This document shows, in pieces, positions 39,761 to 47,734 of a stretch of DNA of 56,298 bases (positions within the stretch are counted from its first letter, which is position 1; the number at the start of each line of letters is the position of its first letter). Origin of the DNA: a virus. The stretch spans positions 1-56,298 of IMG/VR virus record IMGVR_UViG_3300027749_000131; one strand, written 5' to 3'. A program made the position numbers and the translations under genes. The notes below the pieces were generated by a model that was given only the letters and a program-made list of their open reading frames with translations, did no database searches and was not told the origin of the DNA.

Positions 39761-40828
39761 CTAAGATTCTTCTTTAAGCAAAAAAGAATTACTAATTGCT
39801 TTAAAACTAAATAAACCATCAATAGATTTAAATACAACACCTTCTCTAGTTTTAGCATTTATTGAAATTCCTTCAGCAAATGCTAAAATTTTATCAATTG
39901 AATCTAAACCTAATTCTTTTAATGTAATAGATTCATATAAAACAGGAACATGTTGTAATCCTAATTCTTGGGTAATTTTTCTTCTAATTTCTCCAGGAAT
40001 ATATTCTCTAGTGTCAACATCTAAAATATCATATACGAAAAATTGTGTATTACCAAAATTTTCTCTATTTTTTTGAATTCCTGGACCCATTAATTCCGAT
40101 GAAATAAAAATATTTTTTCCGTAATTTGTCAATTTTTCTAATAAATTAGCTTTATTTGCAGCATCGACAAATGCATTATTTTCCTGATCTAATTTTAATG
40201 ATAGATTTCTAGAACAAACAACTAAATCTTCGTTATTTCGTCCAACTGACATACTCGAACCATCTAATTTAATAGTGATTTCAAATTTACAATCATTATT
40301 ATATGCATCTTCAATTTCATATTTTAAATTTTGACATCTAGGTTGATCTGTTTTACGCCCCCAGATAGGGGAATTTCCTTTAGCCATACCAGCTAACTGA
40401 GTTGACATTGGTGGTTCATATTTGTGAATATTTAATAAATCTGAAACATCCATATCTTCTTCAACGATTACAGGAATAGTTTCTAAACGAATTCCTAACC
40501 CAGCAAGTACAGATTCAACACCATCATAAACTACATTAATTGGTAACAATAAACCTTGTGAAATTTGTTTACGCAAGCGAACAGTTCTTAATCGTTCACC
40601 TTTAATATCATTGTATTCTCGCGGTTCTTTGCCTTCGCTAGTAAGGAATGGAGCAAGCTCAGTAGGGATCCAACTATCGATCTCAAAGTAAACTGCTAAT
40701 TGTCCGACAGAGAACTCTCCTTTTTTAACTACTACTTTCCAGCCACCGATAGTAGCTGTTTCAATTAAATTCGCGCCATCAATAGGTTCTAATGCATCAA
40801 TTTTTCTAACAGTTGCTAATTTTCTCAT
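39761..40828 (-). CDS. RNA ligase (Rnl5/DRB0094-like)
   Basis: A 355-residue protein; start at 40828 after AGGAGATTAT. The N-terminal 130 residues form an OB-fold domain (RTVRLRKQISQGLLLPI); the ligase domain starts with motif I KLDGSS (Lys187) and has ISSELMGPGIQKNRENF, FVYDILD and a C-terminal EGVVFKS (motif IV). The OB-before-ligase order matches the Deinococcus-type RNA ligase. It probably repairs tRNA or mRNA broken by host defences. Confidence 0.8.
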   Translation of the reverse strand: MRKLATVRKIDALEPIDGANLIETATIGGWKVVVKKGEFSVGQLAVYFEIDSWIPTELAPFLTSEGKEPREYNDIKGERLRTVRLRKQISQGLLLPINVVYDGVESVLAGLGIRLETIPVIVEEDMDVSDLLNIHKYEPPMSTQLAGMAKGNSPIWGRKTDQPRCQNLKYEIEDAYNNDCKFEITIKLDGSSMSVGRNNEDLVVCSRNLSLKLDQENNAFVDAANKANLLEKLTNYGKNIFISSELMGPGIQKNRENFGNTQFFVYDILDVDTREYIPGEIRRKITQELGLQHVPVLYESITLKELGLDSIDKILAFAEGISINAKTREGVVFKSIDGLFSFKAISNSFLLKEES

Positions 40829-40839
40829 AATATAATCTC

Positions 40840-41172
40840 CTAATCCATTCTCGAACGCCAAGTAATATTTAAATCGCTACCAAGCATTGTTTTTATTGTT
40901 GCAGCAAATGCTTTGGCTGCTGCTTCATGTACTGACATGCTTTGAGTTGGTTGGTTTCCAGGCATCCAGATACTATATCCGCCACCATATTCGCTACCAC
41001 CAATACCCATTTTTTTAAGATACGAAACCAGTGGTCCACGCGCAGGTCTAATTAACACCCATCCAAAACCACAACAATCTCGCTCACCAACACGAGCATA
41101 CTGTTCTCGACCAGCTGTCTCTGCAGCTGCAAACGCAGCAGTAACGGCATTAGCAATTAAATCTTTATTCAT
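40840..41172 (-). CDS. Hypothetical phage protein (110 aa)
   Basis: Start at 41172 after GGAGATGATT. An Ala-rich helix (ANAVTAAFAAAETAGREQYA) precedes DCCGFGWVLIRPARGPLVSY and a Gly-rich KMGIGGSEYGGGYSIWMPG. A compact fold with many Ala helices; I know it only as a conserved phage protein type. Confidence 0.65.
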   Translation of the reverse strand: MNKDLIANAVTAAFAAAETAGREQYARVGERDCCGFGWVLIRPARGPLVSYLKKMGIGGSEYGGGYSIWMPGNQPTQSMSVHEAAAKAFAATIKTMLGSDLNITWRSRMD

Positions 41173-41200
41173 AATCATCTCCAAATTTCAAGTATAACTT

Positions 41201-41229
41201 ATTATACTAGATCGAGTACAGTATGTCAA
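41201..41229 (-). promoter_or_regulatory. Early sigma70-type promoter
   Basis: TTGACA (41229-41224), 17 bases, TATAAT (41206-41201), minus strand. Confidence 0.9.
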
Positions 41230-41234
41230 GCACT

Positions 41235-41462
41235 TTATTTTAAATAATTTAAAATTTCTTCGCCATATTTTAAATAAAAATTATATCCACCAAACGCAGA
41301 AAACGACAACAACGCTGTCCAGAATAAAAAATCTCCATATGCCCAAAAAAATCTACGAAATTTATAATGTATCACGTGACATATATATCCAACAGATACA
41401 GCAATAAAAATTATTACAACACTAGCAAAAAAGCACATTGAAAAATCTACTATAAATCCCAT
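41235..41462 (-). CDS. Small membrane protein (75 aa)
   Basis: Two hydrophobic segments (CFFASVVIIFIAVSVGYICH and AYGDFLFWTALLSFSAFGGY) joined by a basic loop KFRRFF. Last gene of its operon. Function unknown. Confidence 0.6.
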   Translation of the reverse strand: MGFIVDFSMCFFASVVIIFIAVSVGYICHVIHYKFRRFFWAYGDFLFWTALLSFSAFGGYNFYLKYGEEILNYLK

Positions 41463-41464
41463 AA

Positions 41465-41698
41465 TTAACCTTTGTATATTCGTGTAAAATCAAATTTTCG
41501 TTTTGCTGGATTTACCAATTTAAATCCGCGTTTTTTACGCCTAATGTTAAATTTTCGTAGCGGAATCGTGTTATAGTAATGATAGAAATTAGGATCGAAA
41601 TCCCCGCGCATGTTATAAATTCGCTCCCAAATTTGATGACCTAACCACCAGTGTCTACCGATTAGGTTTTCAATTTTTCTAATTTTATCTTTAATCAT
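41465..41698 (-). CDS. Small basic protein (77 aa)
   Basis: ATG at 41698 lies just after the preceding stop. Strongly basic (MIKDKIRKIENLIGRHWWLG, FNIRRKKRGFKLVNPAKRKF), so it may bind nucleic acid. Unknown family. Confidence 0.6.
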   Translation of the reverse strand: MIKDKIRKIENLIGRHWWLGHQIWERIYNMRGDFDPNFYHYYNTIPLRKFNIRRKKRGFKLVNPAKRKFDFTRIYKG

Positions 41699-41699
41699 T

Positions 41700-42641
41700 T
41701 TACCAAAATTTCGCTTTTTTAAATGCTTTGTTAATATCATTTCCTACGTTTTTGGCAACGTGAGCTGCTTCATTTGCCAATCGTTCAGATTCTCTTGCTG
41801 CAGCTTCTGCAACTGCTTGAGCTTGTTCTGCTGCTTGTCTGGCATTCTGCTCAGCAATTTGAGCTGCTTCGCTTGCTAATCTTTCTGTTTCTGCAGCAGC
41901 GCGTTGCGTTTCTTCAGCAATTCTATTTGCTTCTTCTTGTGCTGTTCTTGCCGCATTTTTAGCTAAAATTGCTTGTTCTCTAGCTAACCTTTCTGTTTCT
42001 TTAGCTACATCATTTGCTACATCAATAACAGGAGTTACATCCACAGCAATACTGCCACTCAAATCAACTCCAACTAATAAATCTAACTCACCGTCTATAC
42101 CAATTTCGATAGTGTTATCTTTAAATGTTGCTCCGCCACCAATTTCTGCTCCAGCTTGAAGTCCAATACTTACCCCAGCAGTCCCCTCAGCAGAAACTCC
42201 ATTACCAGAGATAACTGCGCCTGTTTCAACTCCAGCGCTTGTTCCGATAGATGCTTCAGCATGCCCTTCGGCTCCATGTAATCCAACAGAACCGTCTGCT
42301 TCTACTCCAGCATGCGCTTCAGCATATACCCCTACGTTTACTTCAACATTAATATCTTCGTTACCTACAGATGCGCTTGCACCTGCTTCAACTGATACCT
42401 CGACGCCTGCCTCTGTATGCGCAACTACATCAGTTCCGGTCCAACCAATTTCTACTCCTGCTCCTGCTTCAATAGTAGCTGATGCGTGAGATTCTTCGGA
42501 TAAATTAACTCCAGCAATAGTAATTGATTCCTCTTGACTTGCTTCTACCCCAACTTCAACAGATACTTCTGCGCTTGCTGATGTATCTGTTACTTCTGTT
42601 TCTGCTGTAGCATCTATAATTGTTTGTGATTTTTTTGCCAT
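41700..42641 (-). CDS. Ala/Glu/Val/Gly-rich repeat protein with C-terminal coiled coil
   Basis: A 313-residue protein. Residues about 20-200 are a repetitive AEAGVEVSVEAGASASVG-type sequence with almost no basic residues, likely a long beta structure. Residues about 210-310 are a continuous Ala/Glu/Arg helix (AKETERLAREQAILAKNAAR). This organisation resembles the long repeat regions of polymorphic toxins or surface proteins. No signal peptide is seen. AGGAGTCACGG precedes the ATG. Confidence 0.7.
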   Translation of the reverse strand: MAKKSQTIIDATAETEVTDTSASAEVSVEVGVEASQEESITIAGVNLSEESHASATIEAGAGVEIGWTGTDVVAHTEAGVEVSVEAGASASVGNEDINVEVNVGVYAEAHAGVEADGSVGLHGAEGHAEASIGTSAGVETGAVISGNGVSAEGTAGVSIGLQAGAEIGGGATFKDNTIEIGIDGELDLLVGVDLSGSIAVDVTPVIDVANDVAKETERLAREQAILAKNAARTAQEEANRIAEETQRAAAETERLASEAAQIAEQNARQAAEQAQAVAEAAARESERLANEAAHVAKNVGNDINKAFKKAKFW

Positions 42642-42659
42642 TCCGTGACTCCTGATATG

Positions 42660-42974
42660 TTATTTTCCTGACTGTTTATCTAAACACGGTTTTATTCTTA
42701 AATAAATTTTCCGGTGCTCTTCATATATAGCTGATGCCAATGCTGTCTTTGTAGGATCCAATGTATATTCTAATGGAACAGTTTTATGCGCTGTTAGATA
42801 TTCTTTTTCTTTAGGAGTAGTACAAGCATCCATTCTTATTTGCCATATTTGCGACCAAGATTTTGGTTTTGGTGCAGGAGTACACGTTTTTTCTGGCTGT
42901 TTAACTGTAACAGCAGGTTTTTCTTTAGCTAAAACTAATCCAGGAATTAATAATAATAATAATATTTTTTTCAC
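42660..42974 (-). CDS. Small secreted Cys protein (104 aa)
   Basis: A GTG start at 42974 with GGGG five bases upstream is preferred to ATG 42989, which overlaps the previous gene. Signal peptide KKILLLLLIPGLVLA; the mature part has three cysteines (KTCTPAPKPKSW, RMDACTTPKEKEY, KPCLDKQSGK). Periplasmic; function unknown. Confidence 0.6.
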   Translation of the reverse strand: MKKILLLLLIPGLVLAKEKPAVTVKQPEKTCTPAPKPKSWSQIWQIRMDACTTPKEKEYLTAHKTVPLEYTLDPTKTALASAIYEEHRKIYLRIKPCLDKQSGK

Positions 42975-42975
42975 G

Positions 42976-43209
42976 TTAACCCCATTCACATAAAATAATT
43001 GCAGTTTTACCTGCGACTTTTACATACTGTTCTGTTACTCCATGATATTTACGGTTATGTGAACCTTCAAAACCATCAAACCGCATTTCATTGTATTTTG
43101 CATCATTTTTTGTTTCAGATTCAAATACAAAATATAAATTTCGCATTTTTACATATTTTTGAGCTTTAAACCAAGAGATAGCATCTTCTTGTGTGTTAAA
43201 TTCAGGCAT
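42976..43209 (-). CDS. Small hypothetical protein (77 aa)
   Basis: ATG at 43209 after AGAGGTTAAT. Product MPEFNTQEDAISWFKAQKYV ... FDGFEGSHNRKYHGVTEQYV is soluble and mixed alpha/beta. Coupled to the transglycosylase gene upstream. Confidence 0.6.
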   Translation of the reverse strand: MPEFNTQEDAISWFKAQKYVKMRNLYFVFESETKNDAKYNEMRFDGFEGSHNRKYHGVTEQYVKVAGKTAIILCEWG

Positions 43210-43210
43210 A

Positions 43211-43774
43211 TTAACCTCTTTCATATTCAGTCATTACTCTATCAACATAAACAATAGTTTCTGGATATGGAGGAATTTTATAGTTGTGACGTTGTACTGC
43301 ATGTTCACCTGCATTATATCCAGCAACTGCTAATTTTTTATCTTTAAACGTATTCATTAAAAATTTAATAAATCTAATTCCACCTTCAATATTTTGTTTA
43401 ACATTAGTGCGATCTTCTACGCCAAATCGTTCTGCAGTCGCTGGCATCAATTGCATAAGACCAACTGCGCCTTTGCTACTAACAGCTTCAGTTCTATATG
43501 TACTTTCAGCTTTAATTATCGCATGAACTAATTTTTCGTCAACGCTATATTTAACGCAGGCATTATGAACCCATCGATTAATATCTTTTAATGTTGGTTC
43601 TTTTGGTGTATTATTAATCGCTATAGTAACAATCGGCTGATTATTAACCATTGCAACTTTCTTTTCTACCTGAACTTTGTGTCTGGTAAAATGTATATGT
43701 CCTTGTGCATCTGTAGATATTTGTACAAACGCAGGTGTAATAAACAACGATGATACTATTAACGTCTTAATCAT
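43211..43774 (-). CDS. Soluble lytic transglycosylase (SLT domain)
   Basis: A 187-residue protein. A signal-like N-terminus (KTLIVSSLFITPAFV) leads to an SLT domain: LVHAIIKAESTYRTEAVSSK with catalytic Glu90, GAVGLMQLMPATAERFG, and VAGYNAGEHAVQRH. It cuts peptidoglycan between MurNAc and GlcNAc. It may help DNA entry or lysis. Confidence 0.85.
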   Translation of the reverse strand: MIKTLIVSSLFITPAFVQISTDAQGHIHFTRHKVQVEKKVAMVNNQPIVTIAINNTPKEPTLKDINRWVHNACVKYSVDEKLVHAIIKAESTYRTEAVSSKGAVGLMQLMPATAERFGVEDRTNVKQNIEGGIRFIKFLMNTFKDKKLAVAGYNAGEHAVQRHNYKIPPYPETIVYVDRVMTEYERG

Positions 43775-43780
43775 AATAAA

Positions 43781-43882
43781 TTATCCAAAAATAGTTTTAA
43801 CAATAGTCCAATCAAATACTGGCTGGTTAACTGCATCTAATTCATTTGCAGAGATAAATTGCACACTTAAAATAGTTTCCAT
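43781..43882 (-). CDS. Small hypothetical peptide (33 aa)
   Basis: ATG at 43882 after GAGGATTTTATT: a good site. Product METILSVQFISANELDAVNQ and PVFDWTIVKTIFG. First gene after an early promoter. Confidence 0.5.
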   Translation of the reverse strand: METILSVQFISANELDAVNQPVFDWTIVKTIFG

Positions 43883-43914
43883 AATAAAATCCTCAAAGTT
43901 TTAAAATATAAGTT

Positions 43915-43943
43915 ATTATAATATATCCCAATAAATAAAGCAA
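43915..43943 (-). promoter_or_regulatory. Early sigma70-type promoter (weak -35)
   Basis: TTGCTT (43943-43938), 17 bases, TATAAT (43920-43915), with AAAGTGC upstream; minus strand. Confidence 0.8.
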
Positions 43944-43951
43944 GCACTTTT

Positions 43952-43960
43952 TAATAAATA
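43952..43960 (+). promoter_or_regulatory. Late-promoter-like motif TAATAAATA
   Basis: Plus-strand TAATAAATATTT, 20 bases before the holin-pair start. Identical 12-mer to that at 7292. Confidence 0.55.
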
Positions 43961-43980
43961 TTTCTAAACAGGGAGAAATA

Positions 43981-44304
43981 ATGGAAACGCCAAAAAACGC
44001 ATTAATTGAAAAAATAACATTTGCTGTATTGCCATTTTTATTCAGCGGGTTGGTTTACCTAATGAGCGCATTAAACGATGTTAGAGAAAGTATCAACACG
44101 TTAGAAAATAAAGTATCAGTTGTTGTTACTCCAGAAAATGCTCCTAGACCAAATTCAGTATCAGAATTGGCAAGAGAAAAATTGCGACAAGATTTTATGG
44201 TTGAACATAACGAAAGCGAAATTAAACGCACAGAATTAGTTGGTTCTATTGCATTACTTAAATGGAGGATAGCACAATTGGAGGAAAAAAATGGCAGCAA
44301 GTAG
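43981..44304 (+). CDS. Membrane-anchored coiled-coil protein (lysis accessory?)
   Basis: A 107-residue protein: one transmembrane helix (ITFAVLPFLFSGLVYLMSAL) then a coiled-coil tail (RTELVGSIALLKWRIAQLEE). GGGAGAAATA precedes the ATG. It overlaps the holin gene and shares the late promoter. A spanin-like or holin-regulator role is possible. Confidence 0.65.
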   Translation: METPKNALIEKITFAVLPFLFSGLVYLMSALNDVRESINTLENKVSVVVTPENAPRPNSVSELAREKLRQDFMVEHNESEIKRTELVGSIALLKWRIAQLEEKNGSK

Positions 44305-44554
44305 TAAAGTTTTAGATGGTGGATGGAGAACATGGTTGGCATATGCTTATGTAGCAATTTGCCTTTATGATTTTATGATTGGACCAATCATATTTAATTT
44401 TTTACAATATTATAATCCAGGGCAAGATGTTACTGCATATACAGCGATAACTCTACAAGGCGGTGGTTTATTTCATTTAAGTATGGGTGCTGTATTAGGT
44501 ATATCGGCTCATGGTAAAACGCAAGAGCAAATATCCTCGTCTAAAAATGAATAA
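44291..44554 (+). CDS. Holin (3-TM type)
   Basis: An 87-residue protein with GGAGG upstream. WRTWLAYAYVAICLYDFMIG, IFNFLQYYNPGQDVTAYTAI and TLQGGGLFHLSMGAVLGISA match the phage holin type with three transmembrane segments and the GGGLFHLxMGAxLG motif. It would permeabilise the inner membrane and release the endolysin. Confidence 0.8.
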   Translation: MAASSKVLDGGWRTWLAYAYVAICLYDFMIGPIIFNFLQYYNPGQDVTAYTAITLQGGGLFHLSMGAVLGISAHGKTQEQISSSKNE

Positions 44555-44557
44555 AAA

Positions 44558-44582
44558 TAAAGGCTCTTAACGAGCCTTTTTT
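44558..44582. terminator. Bidirectional terminator
   Basis: AAGGCTC-TTAAC-GAGCCTT is flanked by A-rich and TTTTTT sequence; it separates the holin gene (+) from the lipase gene (-). Confidence 0.85.
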
Positions 44583-44583
44583 A

Positions 44584-45318
44584 TTAATCTAATTTTTCTA
44601 AATTTTTAATATAATTTCCAATTTCGTGATTAATGAAAAAATTAATTTTTCCTTTTTTAATACCAGTCCAAAATCCTTTTACTCTATCTTTTGTAGTTTG
44701 CCACCAATTTAAAACCGATAAATTACCATTGTGGTCAAAATAATGTAATTCCCCGTGATGTGTGTATCTACCTATTGGATTTCTTGTAACGATATCTTCG
44801 TTGTTTACCCAACGATAATGTTCGATATTTAATCCTTGCATAAATCCAACATATTCTCCATTACCAACTTTCGGGCTTCCGAATGTAAATAATACTGGAT
44901 TTTTAATTCCCTCAGTTCTACAACAACGAGTAACAATTAATGTTGCCATTGCTGCACCAAGGCTATGACCAGTGCACCAAACTCTACGGTTGGATCCATA
45001 TTTTTTAATTAATTTAGACAGTTCTTCCCAAATAAGATCTACGCTGTGTTTAAATCCTCTATGCACCAATCCAACTTTACAACTAGAAGGTACTAAAGCA
45101 AATTTAACGTCAGCGGCTATATCAGAAAATTGCGTTGGTTGGGTTCCACGACATACAATGATAATATCATCTTTATCATAAAGGAAATAAGCCTGTGTTC
45201 CTTCTTTATCTAAGAATTTACTATCGTATCCATCAAATGATACGTTATCTGTATATGCAAGGCTACTTAATTTTGCCATTAATAATGACTGTTTGTTGAG
45301 AGTTAAATCCGAAATCAT
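44584..45318 (-). CDS. Class 3 lipase
   Basis: A 244-residue alpha/beta hydrolase. RRVWCTGHSLGAAMATLIVT holds the GHSLG nucleophile elbow (Ser119), the acid is probably Asp175 (NNEDIVTRN) and His187/188 (YTHHGE) completes the triad. No signal peptide. Class 3 lipases cleave acyl glycerides or phospholipids. Behind a late-type motif and next to a holin gene, it could help break membranes at lysis. Confidence 0.85.
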   Translation of the reverse strand: MISDLTLNKQSLLMAKLSSLAYTDNVSFDGYDSKFLDKEGTQAYFLYDKDDIIIVCRGTQPTQFSDIAADVKFALVPSSCKVGLVHRGFKHSVDLIWEELSKLIKKYGSNRRVWCTGHSLGAAMATLIVTRCCRTEGIKNPVLFTFGSPKVGNGEYVGFMQGLNIEHYRWVNNEDIVTRNPIGRYTHHGELHYFDHNGNLSVLNWWQTTKDRVKGFWTGIKKGKINFFINHEIGNYIKNLEKLD

Positions 45319-45349
45319 TGTATACTCCTATTTACAAGTTGGTTAAACC

Positions 45350-45357
45350 GTATTTAG
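45350..45357 (-). promoter_or_regulatory. Late-promoter-like motif CTAAATAC
   Basis: Minus-strand CTAAATACGG, 32 bases upstream of the lipase start, which has its own TAGGAG site. Confidence 0.4.
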
Positions 45358-45374
45358 GAGTAAACACTATTTTG

Positions 45375-45710
45375 TTAATCTACTACTTTTTGATATACAT
45401 TTTCAATTGTTGCATTAACAATATCTCTAATACAATGATCGCTATAATCGCACATTCCTTTTGGCCAATCGTCTATTTTAAAATCATAAGTAAATTTAAC
45501 TTCTCTATCGTCAAACATTAATCGAAAAGCATCAATAGATAATGTATTTTTTAATAATGCTAATCTAAATTCTTGTAAGATTAATTCTTGACCAAAAATT
45601 AACTTAATATCTTTAGTTTTGTTTAAACGAATGAATTCTGTAACAAATGGCTTTACCATTCCTTCAGGTAAAGCCATGCCATTTAACGCATCATATTCAA
45701 GGGTAATCAT
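45375..45710 (-). CDS. Hypothetical protein (111 aa)
   Basis: ATGA overlap with the gene upstream. GLALPEG-like start, then EFIRLNKTKDIKLIFGQELI and KIDDWPKGMCDYSDHCIRDI. Soluble; no known family. Confidence 0.6.
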   Translation of the reverse strand: MITLEYDALNGMALPEGMVKPFVTEFIRLNKTKDIKLIFGQELILQEFRLALLKNTLSIDAFRLMFDDREVKFTYDFKIDDWPKGMCDYSDHCIRDIVNATIENVYQKVVD

Positions 45711-45907
45711 TCTGCATCTTCTGCGTCAATAAGTTCTTCCATTACATCTTCAATACGCCTAACCATAGCCTGCGCAAAAATAGTTGTAGTGCCAACAGCA
45801 ACACTTATTCCGCCATGAATAACCCAACCTTGTTCAACCCAATTATTTACTCGCTCAATAATTTCAGTTTCATAACGCCCTGTTACAACTTTATATGTTT
45901 CTGCCAT
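45707..45907 (-). CDS. DUF1737-like small protein
   Basis: ATG at 45907 after TAGGAATTAAA. MAETYKVVTGRYETEIIERV and NNWVEQGWVIHGGISVAVGT and FAQAMVRR match the YKVV...WxxxGGISV...QAMxR pattern of DUF1737 proteins. Function unknown. Confidence 0.7.
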   Translation of the reverse strand: MAETYKVVTGRYETEIIERVNNWVEQGWVIHGGISVAVGTTTIFAQAMVRRIEDVMEELIDAEDAE

Positions 45908-45915
45908 TTTAATTC

Positions 45916-46044
45916 CTAATGATGGTGATGATGTGGATATGGTTGTAAATACCAAGAGTCATAATTATATCTAGTATCATGCCGTTGATGATAATGCTGT
46001 GTGCATCCAGATAATAATAAACAAATAAAAATTAATCTAGTCAT
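45916..46044 (-). CDS. His-rich small lipoprotein (42 aa)
   Basis: MTRLIFICLLLSGCTQHYHQ carries a lipobox (LSGC), and the protein ends YPHHHHH. Eight histidines in the mature 28 residues suggest metal binding. AGGAATTATAC lies upstream. Good small gene within an operon. Confidence 0.55.
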   Translation of the reverse strand: MTRLIFICLLLSGCTQHYHQRHDTRYNYDSWYLQPYPHHHHH

Positions 46045-46058
46045 ACTTTGTATAATTC

Positions 46059-46544
46059 CTAAGCAGCTTTTAATTTATGTTCTTGATATTTTTGTTGATT
46101 TTCTTTTACAGTAACCCATTCTAAATTAGATGGATGAAAATTGTTATGATCATGATCGATATGATTTACTTGATAACGATCAGCATGCGTAACAAATTCT
46201 TGTAGAATTTTTCGTTCTTTATCTGGAATATTATTCCAATCTAACCCTCGTAATTCTTCTGGCATTGGTTTTTCGTGGAATGTTTCACAAACTAATCTGT
46301 GAACCATAAGCGTTTTTGATTTTCCTTCTATAGATAAACCAACTTTAGGATAAGGATTATGTTTACAACCTTTGGCTATTTTTAGTTTTTTTAAACCAAC
46401 TTGTTTATGAGAATAAATTTCCCCATATTTGTTTACATAATAACCGGAAATACAATTTCCTTGATACATAACAAATCTAAAATTGAACCCTGGATTAATT
46501 CTGTTCATAGTATCTAATCTCTGTTGAGCATAATCAATAAACAT
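46059..46544 (-). CDS. HNH endonuclease (NUMOD4-like)
   Basis: A 161-residue protein from ATG 46544 (TAATG overlap). ISGYYVNKYGEIYSHKQVGL is a NUMOD4-like start; YQVNHIDHDHNNFHPSNLEW and VTVKENQQKYQEH form an HNH core. It is a free-standing homing-type nuclease. No split gene is seen next to it. Confidence 0.85.
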   Translation of the reverse strand: MFIDYAQQRLDTMNRINPGFNFRFVMYQGNCISGYYVNKYGEIYSHKQVGLKKLKIAKGCKHNPYPKVGLSIEGKSKTLMVHRLVCETFHEKPMPEELRGLDWNNIPDKERKILQEFVTHADRYQVNHIDHDHNNFHPSNLEWVTVKENQQKYQEHKLKAA

Positions 46545-46885
46545 TATACCAACTCCCAATGGTCGCGATGTGCTTTAAGGTAATCTGGAATCAACGGTGT
46601 ATCTTTAAAATCCCACCATTCGCTACCATCATATTCTGCTCGTTCTAACCAACAATTATCTTGTAACCAAACATATCCAAATACTTGTTGACGACCATAA
46701 CCATTATTATAATCAAAATCTAATTTATCTAAAAATTCAGCTAACTGTTCTCCGGTATAACCAATCGGCAATCTAAAATGAACTTCTGATCCATAATCGG
46801 GTTCATATGTAATATCAGCACATAGGATAATAGAATTAAAATTATCTTTTAAATCTTTAATTAATTCTTTTTTTGCATTTTTCAT
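46544..46885 (-). CDS. Hypothetical protein (113 aa)
   Basis: Start at 46885 after GGGGTTATATT. FNSIILCADITYEPDYGSEV and IGYTGEQLAEFLDKLDFDYN then GYVWLQDNCWLERAEYDGSE. Conserved style of T4-like early proteins; unknown. Confidence 0.65.
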   Translation of the reverse strand: MKNAKKELIKDLKDNFNSIILCADITYEPDYGSEVHFRLPIGYTGEQLAEFLDKLDFDYNNGYGRQQVFGYVWLQDNCWLERAEYDGSEWWDFKDTPLIPDYLKAHRDHWELV

Positions 46886-46895
46886 AATATAACCC

Positions 46896-47162
46896 CTAAA
46901 CAACAATCAAGTAAAGTAGCACAGATTGAGATAAAAATCCAATGCTATTTGAAATAATATACAACATATCTTTTTGAATAATCGCGCGAATTAAAAACAA
47001 AAATAATCCGCTCCAAATTAACAATACCATACTTAATGGAGGCATCGCTACGGTTGGATCAAAAATTTTATTAATGATTGTAGGTAAAGTAGCTGATTGA
47101 ATCAACACCATACCAATCCAACCAGAAATATCTCCTAACCGTTTAATCGGTTTTTTAGTCAT
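46896..47162 (-). CDS. Three-helix membrane protein (semiSWEET-like topology)
   Basis: An 88-residue protein with three transmembrane helices: ISGWIGMVLIQSATLPTIIN, SMVLLIWSGLFLFLIRAIIQ and LYIISNSIGFLSQSVLLYLI. The topology and the small polar residues recall PQ-loop/semiSWEET transporters, without a clear PQ motif. AGGAAAACT precedes the ATG. Confidence 0.55.
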   Translation of the reverse strand: MTKKPIKRLGDISGWIGMVLIQSATLPTIINKIFDPTVAMPPLSMVLLIWSGLFLFLIRAIIQKDMLYIISNSIGFLSQSVLLYLIVV

Positions 47163-47190
47163 AGTTTTCCTTATTAGTTAGTATATAACC

Positions 47191-47219
47191 ATTATACCGG
47201 ATTCTAATAAGGAAAGCAA
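47191..47219 (-). promoter_or_regulatory. Early sigma70-type promoter (weak -35)
   Basis: TTGCTT (47219-47214), 17 bases, TATAAT (47196-47191), with AAAGTGC upstream; minus strand. Confidence 0.8.
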
Positions 47220-47236
47220 GCACTTTTAAATTTATT

Positions 47237-47704
47237 TTACCAACTAGATTGATAAGTGAAACGCCAGCGTTTCCATAAAGATTCATCAGATTCGTTAATT
47301 AATGGTTCTAATTTTTCTATAGTTTGCTCAAGAATTTCAAAATACCAATCATCGTATTCAGTTGTTCCAAAAAAGAATCCACCCGCTGTAGGAAGTAAAT
47401 CCTCTGCAGAGGATCGATCCGCTAATACCTCTTTACAAGTATCATATAACTGTTTTAATTTCCTTTTGTCAATCTCATACTCTTTACAATCATCAATACC
47501 ATCCTGAACATATTGTACGAACCAGTTGTGAATTGCATTGGCTTTTCGCCAATAGGCTGCTTCAACTTGAATTTTTTGAATTCTTACGCCTTGTGGAAGT
47601 AAACGTTTAACTGCATCGCTGTTGATATTTTTATCGAATTCTTGGTCAACTTCGCTATATTCAGAAATATAACGGTTACCACTCAAATAACAATCAAGAC
47701 CCAT
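47237..47704 (-). CDS. Conserved protein (MGLDCYLS family)
   Basis: A 155-residue protein starting MGLDCYLSGNRYIS, with EAAYWRKANAIHNWFVQYVQ and TAGGFFFGTTEYDDWYFEIL. This family occurs in many phages and some bacteria; its role is unknown. AGGAGTGAGAAA precedes the ATG. The region upstream holds a structured RNA candidate. Confidence 0.75.
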   Translation of the reverse strand: MGLDCYLSGNRYISEYSEVDQEFDKNINSDAVKRLLPQGVRIQKIQVEAAYWRKANAIHNWFVQYVQDGIDDCKEYEIDKRKLKQLYDTCKEVLADRSSAEDLLPTAGGFFFGTTEYDDWYFEILEQTIEKLEPLINESDESLWKRWRFTYQSSW

Positions 47705-47734
47705 TTTCTCACTCCTAATTATAATAAAAAAATA

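Noticed and set aside
41774-41962. 62-codon plus-strand Leu-rich ORF resembling a membrane peptide
   Set aside because: It is the antisense of the Ala/Glu-rich coiled coil; Leu/Gln runs come from reversed GCT/GCA codons.
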